Origin: an uncultured Collinsella sp.
Lineage (GTDB): Bacteria; Actinomycetota; Coriobacteriia; Coriobacteriales; Coriobacteriaceae
Length of the DNA stretch: 64,000 bases
Direction: 5' to 3'
Assembly: GCA_958370785.1 (NCBI GenBank)
Contig: CATXKN010000001.1
Span: 372,001-436,000, forward strand
A program made the translations under genes and the position numbers. Of this stretch, positions 24,470-31,790 are shown in pieces (positions within the stretch are counted from its first letter, which is position 1; every line of letters begins with the position of its first letter). The notes below the pieces were generated by a model. It searched no databases. It was not told the origin of the DNA and saw only the letters and a program-made list of their open reading frames with translations.

Positions 24470-24898
24470 CTATTTCTTAGCGTGCTTGCCAGCACCCTTG
24501 CTGTCATCGGTGACCGAGATGAGCTGTCGGTCGGCAGCGCCATTACGACGCGCACGGCGGCGTTCCTCGGCATCGCCCGCGTCGGCGGCGGCGCGGTGTG
24601 CCTTGTTGACGTTGAAGACCTCGTCGTGCTTGCGCCACGGACCGACGGACTCGCCAAAGCTCATCTTAAGGCCGGCGATAAAGCCGCCGAGCCAGCCGAT
24701 CGGCGCAAACTGCACCAGCGGGAACAGCGAAAACACCCAGGTCAGTAGGACGACTGCCGCCGCACCCGCAAAATTGGCGATCCAGTAGTCGCGCTTGGTG
24801 ATGACGCGCTTTTCGCAAGCCCACTGGCCGCACAAAAAGCCGATGTAGATCGCAAAGATAAAGAGTACCAGCGCGAGCACCACGAACGTCCAGCTCAT
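24470..24898 (-). CDS. Small membrane protein of unknown function
   Basis: The 142-residue protein has two or three hydrophobic segments: FVVLALVLFIFAIYIGFLCG at the N-terminus, then the region around ANFAGAAAVVLLTWVFSLF, and APIGWLGGFIAGLKMSF. A basic, Ala/Arg-rich cytoplasmic tail follows. I start it at the ATG at 24898, just after the stop of the dehydrogenase gene, with GGAG upstream. I do not recognise a family. It lies in a group with the HEAT-repeat protein and icd. Confidence 0.7.
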   Translation of the reverse strand: MSWTFVVLALVLFIFAIYIGFLCGQWACEKRVITKRDYWIANFAGAAAVVLLTWVFSLFPLVQFAPIGWLGGFIAGLKMSFGESVGPWRKHDEVFNVNKAHRAAADAGDAEERRRARRNGAADRQLISVTDDSKGAGKHAKK

Positions 24899-24903
24899 GG
24901 GCA

Positions 24904-25983
24904 CTACTCCCCGTGATGGTGGCCGCAGCAGCACTCGCGACCATCGTCATGGCCGTGACCGCCGCAGCACTCGTGGTCCTCGCCATGGTGGTGGCCGCAA
25001 CCGCACTCGTGGTCGTCGCCGTGCTCGCCGCAACCGCAGCCGTCCTCGTGGGCACCGTGCTCCTCGGGACGATACTGCGACCAGTCCAGACCTGCGGCGA
25101 TGGCGTCGGCCTCCTCCTTGTAGAGGACCGTGATGGCCTGGGTGCCCAGCTTGGCGCCACCGATGGCGTCGAGCATGTCGTAGAGCGTAAAGGCCACGTC
25201 GGCTCCGGGCAGCGCAAGCTCGCGATCGTCGGCGTAAGCGAGCGCCAGGCGCAGGTCCTTAATGAAGTGCTCGACCATAAAGCCGGGCTTGTAGTCGCCG
25301 TCGAGCGCCTTGGGGGCCAGGCTCTCCATCGCGCCGGACTTGCCGGTACCGCCCAGGATCATCTGGCGGGTCTTCTCCAGGTCAAGGCCGCTCAGCTCGG
25401 CAAATGCCATGGCGTCTGCCATGCCGACCATGCAGGCGCCCAGCGACACCTGGTTGGCGAGCTTGGCAGCCTGGCCCTTGCCGGCGCCGTCGAAGCAGCA
25501 GATGTTGGCCGCAAAGGTGGCAAGGATGTCGCGGACCGGCGCGATGTCGTTCTCGGTAGCACCCACGATAGCCGTGAGCGTGCCGGCGATAGCGCCCGAC
25601 TCGCCACCGGTGACGGGGCAGTCAAACGCTATGCGGCCGGAAACCTGGGCGGCCTCGGCAATGTCGCGCGCCAGCTCGGGCGAGCTCGTGGTGAGGTCGA
25701 TCAGCACCGCGCCCGGCTTGGTGCACGCGAGCAGGCCGTCGCCCGCCAGGTAGAGCTCCTCGACCTCGGAGGGATAGCCCACCATGGTAAAGACGACATC
25801 GGCGTTAGCCACGGCATCGGCCGGCGTATCGGCCCAGACGGCACCGCGCTCGATAAGCGCGGCGGCCTTGGACTTGGTGCGGTTGTTGACCGTGACGGGA
25901 TAGCCGGCATCCAGGATGTGGCCGGCAATGGGGGCACCCATGATTCCGGTGCCGATGAATGCGACGGAGAGCTTGTTTGCCAT
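24904..25983 (-). CDS. Beta-hydroxyacid dehydrogenase (GarR/3-hydroxyisobutyrate type) with a His/Cys-rich C-terminal tail
   Basis: The first 300 residues are a standard NAD(P)-dependent beta-hydroxyacid dehydrogenase: VAFIGTGIMGAPIAGHIL, the substrate motif DCPVTGGESGAIAGTLT, the catalytic Lys in GKGQAAKLANQ and HFIKDLRLALAYA. Likely substrates are tartronate semialdehyde or 3-hydroxyisobutyrate. After about residue 308 the family normally ends, but here a 51-residue tail follows with nine Cys and thirteen His in runs such as CGCGHHHGEDHECC. This resembles metal-binding tails of nickel, zinc or copper handling proteins. The start at 25983 has AAGGAAAGG upstream. The base frame shows no sign of frameshift. 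Confidence 0.88.
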   Translation of the reverse strand: MANKLSVAFIGTGIMGAPIAGHILDAGYPVTVNNRTKSKAAALIERGAVWADTPADAVANADVVFTMVGYPSEVEELYLAGDGLLACTKPGAVLIDLTTSSPELARDIAEAAQVSGRIAFDCPVTGGESGAIAGTLTAIVGATENDIAPVRDILATFAANICCFDGAGKGQAAKLANQVSLGACMVGMADAMAFAELSGLDLEKTRQMILGGTGKSGAMESLAPKALDGDYKPGFMVEHFIKDLRLALAYADDRELALPGADVAFTLYDMLDAIGGAKLGTQAITVLYKEEADAIAAGLDWSQYRPEEHGAHEDGCGCGEHGDDHECGCGHHHGEDHECCGGHGHDDGRECCCGHHHGE

Positions 25984-26081
25984 GAAACCTTTCCTTTTGG
26001 GTTGGGTGTTGTTACCAGGTTGAATACTCGGTGCCAGCGTTTCGGCCGTGACTTGAGGGCGCTTGCAGCCGCAGCGCCTGC

Positions 26082-27035
26082 CTACTCGCCTCGCACACGG
26101 CGCGCGATGCGGTCGGAAAGCGAGGCTTTCTCGGCACGATTCTTGCCCCAAAACGCGCAGGCCACCATGCCGGGGCCCACGTGCGAGCCGATGGTAGGAC
26201 CGACGGAACTACGGATGATGGTGACGTCGGCGCAGCCCTCCTCCTTGCGGATGGCGGCCTCGAGCCAGTCGCCGTCCTTCTCGGCATCGGCCGTCATGAT
26301 GGCGATGGGCATAGTGCGATCGGGCACATAGTTCTCGCGGAACGACTTGAGGATGGACTTGAGCGCCTTCTTGCGGCCGCGGTTGACGCCGATCAGCGAC
26401 AGCGAGCCGGCCAGGTCGTAGGAGAGCTCGGGCTTGACATCGAGCTTTGCCGTGAGTTGCGCCGCCGCGGGCGGAATGCGGCCGCCGGCAGCCAGCGCGT
26501 CAAAGCTCTCGAGCGTAAAGTAGCCGTGGACGTAGGTCTTTGCCTCGTTTGCCCAATCGACCAGCTGCTTGGCGGTCAGTCCCGCCGAACGCTGGCGCAC
26601 GGCCTCGAGCGCCAGGAGCGCGCCGGTCGCGCAGGGCAGAGCGTTGTCGACCACGTAGAGCTCAAAGTTGGGATACTCGGCGCGCACGGCATCTGCCGCC
26701 TGGCACGCGGAGTTGTAGCTCGACGACAGCGCCGAGGTAAAGCACAGGTAGACCGTGGGCGTGCCTTCTTTGGCGCACTCGGTAAAGAACTCGATATAGC
26801 GACCGAGCGACACGGCGGAGGTAGACACGCGAGCGCCGGCGCGCATACGGTCGTAGAACTCCTTAGGGCTCATGCTCGACCAGATATCGTCCGTGCGCTC
26901 CTCGCCATCGATAATGAAGGGGAAGCCCAAGATATCGACATCGAGGTTCGCGGCGACCTCGGGGCTAAAGTCGCAGCAGGTATCGACGACGATGCGGCAG
27001 CGGTCAGAATGGCCGGTAGATGCAGCCTTGTCCAT
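26082..27035 (-). CDS. DegV family fatty-acid-binding protein
   Basis: DegV (FakB-type) proteins bind a fatty acid and present it to the FakA kinase. The 317-residue protein has the N-terminal RIVVDTCCDFSPEVA, the phosphate/ligand loop VSTSAVSLGRYIEFF, FTSALSSSYNSACQA, and the C-terminal VGPTIGSHVGPGMVACAFWG. The start at 27035 has AAGGAG upstream. It lies between hpf and the dehydrogenase gene on the minus strand, isolated by terminators. No fakA is nearby, so the partner must be elsewhere. Confidence 0.92.
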   Translation of the reverse strand: MDKAASTGHSDRCRIVVDTCCDFSPEVAANLDVDILGFPFIIDGEERTDDIWSSMSPKEFYDRMRAGARVSTSAVSLGRYIEFFTECAKEGTPTVYLCFTSALSSSYNSACQAADAVRAEYPNFELYVVDNALPCATGALLALEAVRQRSAGLTAKQLVDWANEAKTYVHGYFTLESFDALAAGGRIPPAAAQLTAKLDVKPELSYDLAGSLSLIGVNRGRKKALKSILKSFRENYVPDRTMPIAIMTADAEKDGDWLEAAIRKEEGCADVTIIRSSVGPTIGSHVGPGMVACAFWGKNRAEKASLSDRIARRVRGE

Positions 27036-27052
27036 CAAAGCGACTCCTTACG

Positions 27053-27085
27053 TAAAAAGGCGGCCATCCGCATGGGATGGCCGCC
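27053..27085 (-). terminator. Intrinsic terminator after hpf
   Basis: A perfect 11 bp stem (GGCGGCCATCC / GGATGGCCGCC) is followed on the minus strand by TTTTT, 30 bases after the hpf stop. Confidence 0.9.
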
Positions 27086-27114
27086 AACCGTTAACTCATG
27101 CAAGTTAACGTATT

Positions 27115-27699
27115 TTACTCGTCAAGTGTTTCGATGCGGGGCTTGATGATGCCATATCCACCATTCTTACGGTGATACACCACATTGATGAGGCCAGTCG
27201 TCGCGTTCTCGAACACGTAGAAGTCGTGGCCGAGCAGATCGGTCTGCACCAGCGCCTGCTCCTCAGTCATCGGGGTGACATCGATGACCTTCTCGCGGAC
27301 GAGCAGGTCATCCTCCTCCTCGGGCAGCAGCAGGTCGGCCAGATCCTCGACGCGCTCGACCGGTGCGACATCCGCTGCGCTGGCACCGCCCTGGCGGTTG
27401 TCCACGACCTTGGTCTTGAACTTGCGCAGCTGACGGGTGACCTTATCGGCGGAGAGGTCGATGGCGGCGTACATATCTGCACCGTGCTCGGCAACGCGGA
27501 TCACCGAACCGCGGGCACGAACCGTAACCTCGACGATTGCCGGGTTGGGGTTCGAGGGGTTCTTCTCATAGCGAAGTACAACGTCGACCGTCATAGGCTC
27601 GATATCGAAAACCTTGAGCGCCTCGCCGATCTTCTCATCCACATGCGCACGCAGAGCATCGGTTACCGTCGTCTTGCGTCCAGAAACCTTGATATCCAT
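27115..27699 (-). CDS. hpf: Long-form ribosome hibernation promoting factor
   Basis: Long HPF binds the 30S subunit and dimerises ribosomes into inactive 100S particles in stationary phase. The 194-residue protein has the N-terminal S30AE domain starting MDIKVSGRKTTVTDAL, a linker, and the C-terminal dimerisation domain with DVTPMTEEQALVQTDLLGHD, FYVFENATTGLINVVYHRK and GYGIIKPR. The start at 27699 has GGAG seven bases upstream. The region 27700-27915 upstream holds no gene and probably its promoter. Confidence 0.95.
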   Translation of the reverse strand: MDIKVSGRKTTVTDALRAHVDEKIGEALKVFDIEPMTVDVVLRYEKNPSNPNPAIVEVTVRARGSVIRVAEHGADMYAAIDLSADKVTRQLRKFKTKVVDNRQGGASAADVAPVERVEDLADLLLPEEEDDLLVREKVIDVTPMTEEQALVQTDLLGHDFYVFENATTGLINVVYHRKNGGYGIIKPRIETLDE

Positions 27700-27915
27700 A
27701 CGTGGCTCCAATCTGCCTCGGGGACTTACTGTACTGGCTATGTACCCATTGCCGTGCATTTAATCACGCGGATTCCCAAAGACCCGAATAACGATTGCTT
27801 GATACCGCATACCGAAGTCTCGCACTTTTCTGTGGCAAAGTGCGCTATGGGAGAGCGACGGCGACTTTGGTTTTGCACCTAAAAAACGTATTTGACCTGC
27901 TGGTTTTATGGAAAC

Positions 27916-27950
27916 GAAAAAGCCGGGCTCCCCTGTTGGGAAAGCCCGGC
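27916..27950 (-). terminator. Intrinsic terminator after the solute-binding protein gene
   Basis: On the minus strand GCCGGGCT pairs with AGCCCGGC around a partly complementary loop and is followed by TTTTTCG, 67 bases after the stop. Confidence 0.85.
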
Positions 27951-28016
27951 AATGCGTGTTGAAACCGTGAAGAGGCCTCTCTCCTAGCGCATGAGAGACG
28001 CCACCCCTAGCAATAA

Positions 28017-29027
28017 CTAGCTATTGAGCTTGTTAATGTCGTCGTCGGTGATAGTGCCCTCCTGGCTGGACGATTTATCCTCGGAAGTTGCGCCCTCGCT
28101 GCTCGAATCGGAGGATGCGGACTCGCTGGATCCGGTGTCGGACGACTGCACGTCGGCGCCCGAGACCGTCTTGGTGGTGAGGTCATAGGGCATCGTGCCG
28201 TACCAGACGGAGTGGACCGCCTCGAGCGTGCCATCGACCGTGATACCGTCGAGGGCATCGCTCACGGCACGGCATAGCTCATCGTTGGCCGCGAGGCCCG
28301 CGACGCCGAGCGTCGAGGGTGTCTCGAGCGCGCCGACGTAAGAGATCTGGCTCATCAGGCGCGCAAGGTAGCCGCCGGCCGTGGAATCGCAAATCACGTA
28401 GTCGATCTCACCGGACTCGAGCGCCTCAAAGCACTCGTTGATGTTGGAGAAGGTCTTTTGGTTGGCCGTGATGCTCTGCTTGGCGAGCGCTTCCTGCGAG
28501 GCCGAAGAGGTCTGAACGCCCAGGGTAGCGGTGTTAAGCGTTTCGGTGGAAACGCTCAGCGACTCGCCGTCGCTCGTCTTTCCGAACACTGCCGCAGCGT
28601 CGTATAGGCAAGTACCAAGCGTGCTGATGTCACCATCCGTGGAATTGATGTCGCCAATGAAGATGTCGGCCTTTTTGTCGCCAAGCGCGGAATCGGCAGA
28701 AGACGCATCGACGAAGGCAACCTTGAGGCCCATACGGCTTGCAAGGGCGCGGGCAGCGTCGACCGCGTAGCCCGTGAGGTTACCATCGGCGCCCTGCATG
28801 GCCTGCGGGGCATCGGAGGTATCGAGGGCAACCGTCAGGGTACCGGGAGTGACCAGGGCATCGTCCGACACCGTAGGGGTAACGCTCTCGCGCTCGATCT
28901 GGTCGATCGTGGGTGTCGTGAACGTGGACAGAGGATTGAACGCGCATCCACTCAGGCCCAAAACGGCAATGACCGCCGCGGTCCCAGCACCTAACCGAGC
29001 CGCGTGCATCAAGCTGCCCCTCACCAT
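28017..29027 (-). CDS. Solute-binding lipoprotein, family 3 (amino-acid ABC type)
   Basis: This is an extracellular substrate-binding protein held by a lipid anchor. The signal peptide ends in the lipobox LSGC (Cys28 from the chosen start at 29027, which has AGGG upstream). The family-3 fold then shows LTVALDTSDAPQAMQG, YAVDAARALASRMGLKVAFV and the DYVICDSTAGGYL region, ending in a Ser/Glu-rich low-complexity tail. No permease or ATPase gene is adjacent, so it is an orphan binding protein. Amino acids or similar small polar ligands are likely. Confidence 0.88.
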   Translation of the reverse strand: MVRGSLMHAARLGAGTAAVIAVLGLSGCAFNPLSTFTTPTIDQIERESVTPTVSDDALVTPGTLTVALDTSDAPQAMQGADGNLTGYAVDAARALASRMGLKVAFVDASSADSALGDKKADIFIGDINSTDGDISTLGTCLYDAAAVFGKTSDGESLSVSTETLNTATLGVQTSSASQEALAKQSITANQKTFSNINECFEALESGEIDYVICDSTAGGYLARLMSQISYVGALETPSTLGVAGLAANDELCRAVSDALDGITVDGTLEAVHSVWYGTMPYDLTTKTVSGADVQSSDTGSSESASSDSSSEGATSEDKSSSQEGTITDDDINKLNS

Positions 29028-29507
29028 GTCCACTACCCTGCCTTCTATGTCGTATACAATCCGTGCGTTGCGCGGAATAACGGGTGTTCCCACCAGCTGA
29101 CCTGGTATTTGACCCCACACTTGCGCACCGGGGTGTTTGCTCGGGAGGCCGTAGCCACCTTCACGACTGGCCCGCTCGCCCGCGAGGCGGTATTGCCCCA
29201 AAGAAAGTAGAACGGACGGTGCGGCTTACATCTAGGACGCGCCATGATCGCGCCGCGCGCACGCGGTCGCTTACGTGGATCCCTTTGACCGCGTCTGTCT
29301 TGGACTAGGATGGACATTTCGTCCGTCCGCAACCACAGCCTGGCAGGAACGTAGCGCATTATAGCTAAGTTCAAGCTAAAGTTTAAGGTTAGGGGCGCCA
29401 TTCGCACCGTGAGCACAGATTTTGCAGGTCGGAGCGGACCATTCGTGCCCTGATTGAGCCCGTCGCTCCCCTACGGAGAGCTCCGGGGCACCCGTCTCAG
29501 GGTGCCG
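29028..29507. other. Long intergenic region without a recognisable gene
   Basis: About 480 bases separate the lipoprotein start from element B copy 1. I see no convincing open frame, tRNA or known small RNA on either strand. The part close to 29027 must hold the lipoprotein promoter. Confidence 0.5.
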
Positions 29508-29724
29508 TGTGCAAAAAACGGCAAATATGAGTACTGCTACCAATTTAGTAGCAGCGTTTTTCCGCCCCGCGAGCCCTTTTTGAGTTCCGCACAGCCTGCT
29601 TGGCGCCAAGATATTCCACATTCGTTTATTATCTCTTCAATGAATCCAAATATTCGGCCCAAGTTTCTTTGTTTTTACTGCCACTAATCTAGTAACAGTA
29701 CTCATATTTGCCGTTTTTTGCACA
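29508..29724. repeat. Element B copy 1: 217 bp with 29 bp perfect terminal inverted repeats
   Basis: The ends 29508-29536 and 29696-29724 are perfect inverted repeats (TGTGCAAAAAACGGCAAATA plus nine more bases). Inside each end is a related short stem, CTGCTACC...GTAGCAG on the left and CTGCCACT...AGTAACAG on the right. No coding frame is inside. A second, diverged copy is at 45361-45588. The structure is that of a MITE. Confidence 0.82.
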
Positions 29725-29760
29725 GGGCATATAAACAGACCCCCCTATAAAGCCATAGTT

Positions 29761-30870
29761 TTACGCCGGCTTGAGCCCAAAGCACGCTCGGAGCGTATTC
29801 AGCAGAGCATCTTGCCTCTTTCGACGCGCCTCTACGCGATTCTGATATCGCTTACCCATGCGTTGGTAAATGCGCCATGCGAGCGCTTCCATCGCTTCCA
29901 TGTCGCAGAGCATCTCGTTATTGACCGTCGCGACCTCGATTCCCATAGTAATCAAGCCCGTGTTGCGTTTTTCATCATGGATACGTCCCCTCCGGGAGGA
30001 ATGGCCCAGCTCGCCGTTGTATTCCAGGTCAAACCGGGCTGCTTCCTGATACGCATCGCAAACTGCATGCGGCATCCCCGAGATTGCCTGTGCGCGGTCA
30101 TCGAACTCGATCTTGTAGTCGGTCTTAAAGGGACCGCAGGCAAATCCGCCATAGGAAAACGGAAGCGAAAACATGGCAAGCATGATGCACTCCATGGGTG
30201 AGCGCAGGTTTTCCGACAGATAGGGACACAGCCGCCGCAGTTGTTTGGCCGCACTCCCCTTGCATGCTGCGAGGTAATCTGTCAGGCGATCGGGCGTCAA
30301 CACCGGCTCGACTTCAAAGTAGCCCACGTCTGCCGGTTGGTCTTTGTCCTTTGCAAGTCTATTCGCAACAGGCGAGGTGTAGGGAGGCAGATACTTCCCG
30401 CGATCGCTCAGTGAAATCTTGGAACACAGTTCCTGGGCCAGAGCAAACGCCCGGATACAGCCGACCTCGCGGGCGACGGCAACACAAAGGGCCTCGGGAG
30501 ATAGGCTGTACACCCCCGGTTCCACCTCTAGAATCGAGCCGACAGGCAACCCGGAACACACGGACCAGCCCACGCCAGGCATGCGTCGGCGCTGCGCCGC
30601 AGATCCCACCAGCAAGCACAGATCTTCTTGCACCTCGCCGCTTTTGGCTCCAATTCGCACCAGGTCGGGAAGATAGATATCCTCGGTCGAAGGCGATGAC
30701 GTACACAGCACGCGGTGCTCTTCATCGGGCTCAAGGTCCTTCCAGCCGATGTAGCCCATCTGCCGGCGCTCGGCGCGCATCATGCGTAGCGCCGAGGCGC
30801 CTGTTAGGATTATGGAAGCCGCTAGCTGTTCGCCTGTCGGCTCGTTGCACCGCTCAATCTTTACCGCCAC
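29761..30870 (-). CDS. Uncharacterised protein with a PD-(D/E)xK nuclease-like C-terminal region
   Basis: I do not recognise a named family for the whole protein (369 residues from the GTG at 30870, which has AGGGG eight bases upstream; a TTG at 30888 would overlap comF). The C-terminal stretch FDLEYNGELGH followed by HDEKRNTGLITMGIEVATV follows the E-Y-[DN]-G...H...D-x-K-R...L...G pattern of Vsr/DUF559-like PD-(D/E)xK nucleases. The N-terminal half is unmatched and contains YLPDLVRIGAKSGEVQEDLCL. Its end-of-cluster position after comF suggests a DNA-related or defence role, which is inference only. Confidence 0.62.
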   Translation of the reverse strand: MAVKIERCNEPTGEQLAASIILTGASALRMMRAERRQMGYIGWKDLEPDEEHRVLCTSSPSTEDIYLPDLVRIGAKSGEVQEDLCLLVGSAAQRRRMPGVGWSVCSGLPVGSILEVEPGVYSLSPEALCVAVAREVGCIRAFALAQELCSKISLSDRGKYLPPYTSPVANRLAKDKDQPADVGYFEVEPVLTPDRLTDYLAACKGSAAKQLRRLCPYLSENLRSPMECIMLAMFSLPFSYGGFACGPFKTDYKIEFDDRAQAISGMPHAVCDAYQEAARFDLEYNGELGHSSRRGRIHDEKRNTGLITMGIEVATVNNEMLCDMEAMEALAWRIYQRMGKRYQNRVEARRKRQDALLNTLRACFGLKPA

Positions 30871-30881
30871 ACGAATCACCC

Positions 30882-31688
30882 CTACCAAACGCGTGCGATA
30901 GCGAGGCCATCAACGGCCGCGGCACCGGCGCGCTTGAGTTCCGCCGAAGCCGCTGCCATCGTCGCACCCGTGGTGATAACGTCGTCGATAAGCAGCAGGC
31001 GGCGGCCCCGCACATCCTCAACGGTCTCGTACATGCCTCGGGCGCGTTCACGGCGTTCTTCACGACCGAGTTCACGCTGGTCGCCATGGCCGTACTTAAC
31101 GAGGGCGTCGAGCAGCGGAACACCAGACAGCTCGCAAAATGAGCGCGCAATGGCTTCCATATGATCGAAGCCGCGTCGCCGAAACGCCGCCGCCGTCGCG
31201 GGCACAAACACGACTGCATCGGCGCCGGACAACACACCGCCTAAGCGTTCGGGTGCCACGACCTGGGCATGTAAGGCGGTGTCGTATAGCAGCTCTGCCA
31301 GATACGGCGCCAGGCGTCGCTCGCCCGCGTCTTTGTACGCTTTAATGATCCGCGGCAGCGGATGTGTGTAAACGGCACATGCCAGGCACCGGTCGAGTGC
31401 TTCGGCCATCGCCGAGGACGCACCCACGACCGAGCACTCGGTGCACAGCAAGTCTCCAAACGGGGCACCGCATCGAGTGCAGCTATGCCGCGGGTCGATA
31501 AGCGCAAGCGCCGCCAGGCAGTCTTGGCAAATAAGCGCGCCGGAGCGCTCGCAGCCGGCGCATCGCGTGGGCGACAACGCCTCAAGCGCCTCGTGCGCCG
31601 CCCGCTCGGCAAACGGTAGCAATTCGTCCGCAAACGGTAGGATGCCGGCACCTTGCAGGCATCCCAACACATTCAAATGTCTCTTCAC
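30882..31688 (-). CDS. comF: ComF family phosphoribosyltransferase-like protein
   Basis: ComF proteins take part in the uptake of transforming DNA, although many non-competent bacteria carry one. The 268-residue protein has N-terminal zinc-binding Cys pairs (CAGCERSGALICQDC and CTRCGAPFGDLLCTEC) and a C-terminal PRPP-binding motif LLLIDDVITTGATMAAAS. KAYKDAGERRLAPYLAELL also matches the family. It lies about 100 bases after ricT on the minus strand. Confidence 0.9.
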   Translation of the reverse strand: MKRHLNVLGCLQGAGILPFADELLPFAERAAHEALEALSPTRCAGCERSGALICQDCLAALALIDPRHSCTRCGAPFGDLLCTECSVVGASSAMAEALDRCLACAVYTHPLPRIIKAYKDAGERRLAPYLAELLYDTALHAQVVAPERLGGVLSGADAVVFVPATAAAFRRRGFDHMEAIARSFCELSGVPLLDALVKYGHGDQRELGREERRERARGMYETVEDVRGRRLLLIDDVITTGATMAAASAELKRAGAAAVDGLAIARVW

Positions 31689-31790
31689 GACACAACCCTC
31701 CCTACGTTCGGTCGCAGGGAGGGTTGTTGATTCAGCGCTATGGTACCCCGGCGCGTTTGGGGTCAGGCAGGTTAAATCCGTTTGCGGGCG

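Noticed and set aside
24904..25060. The His/Cys-rich tail as a separate small metallothionein-like gene
   Set aside because: It is in frame with the dehydrogenase, with no start codon or ribosome site of its own at the junction.
29028..29507. A possible stable RNA (tmRNA, RNase P or SRP RNA) upstream of the lipoprotein gene
   Set aside because: None of the invariant sequences or end pairings of these RNAs could be found on either strand.
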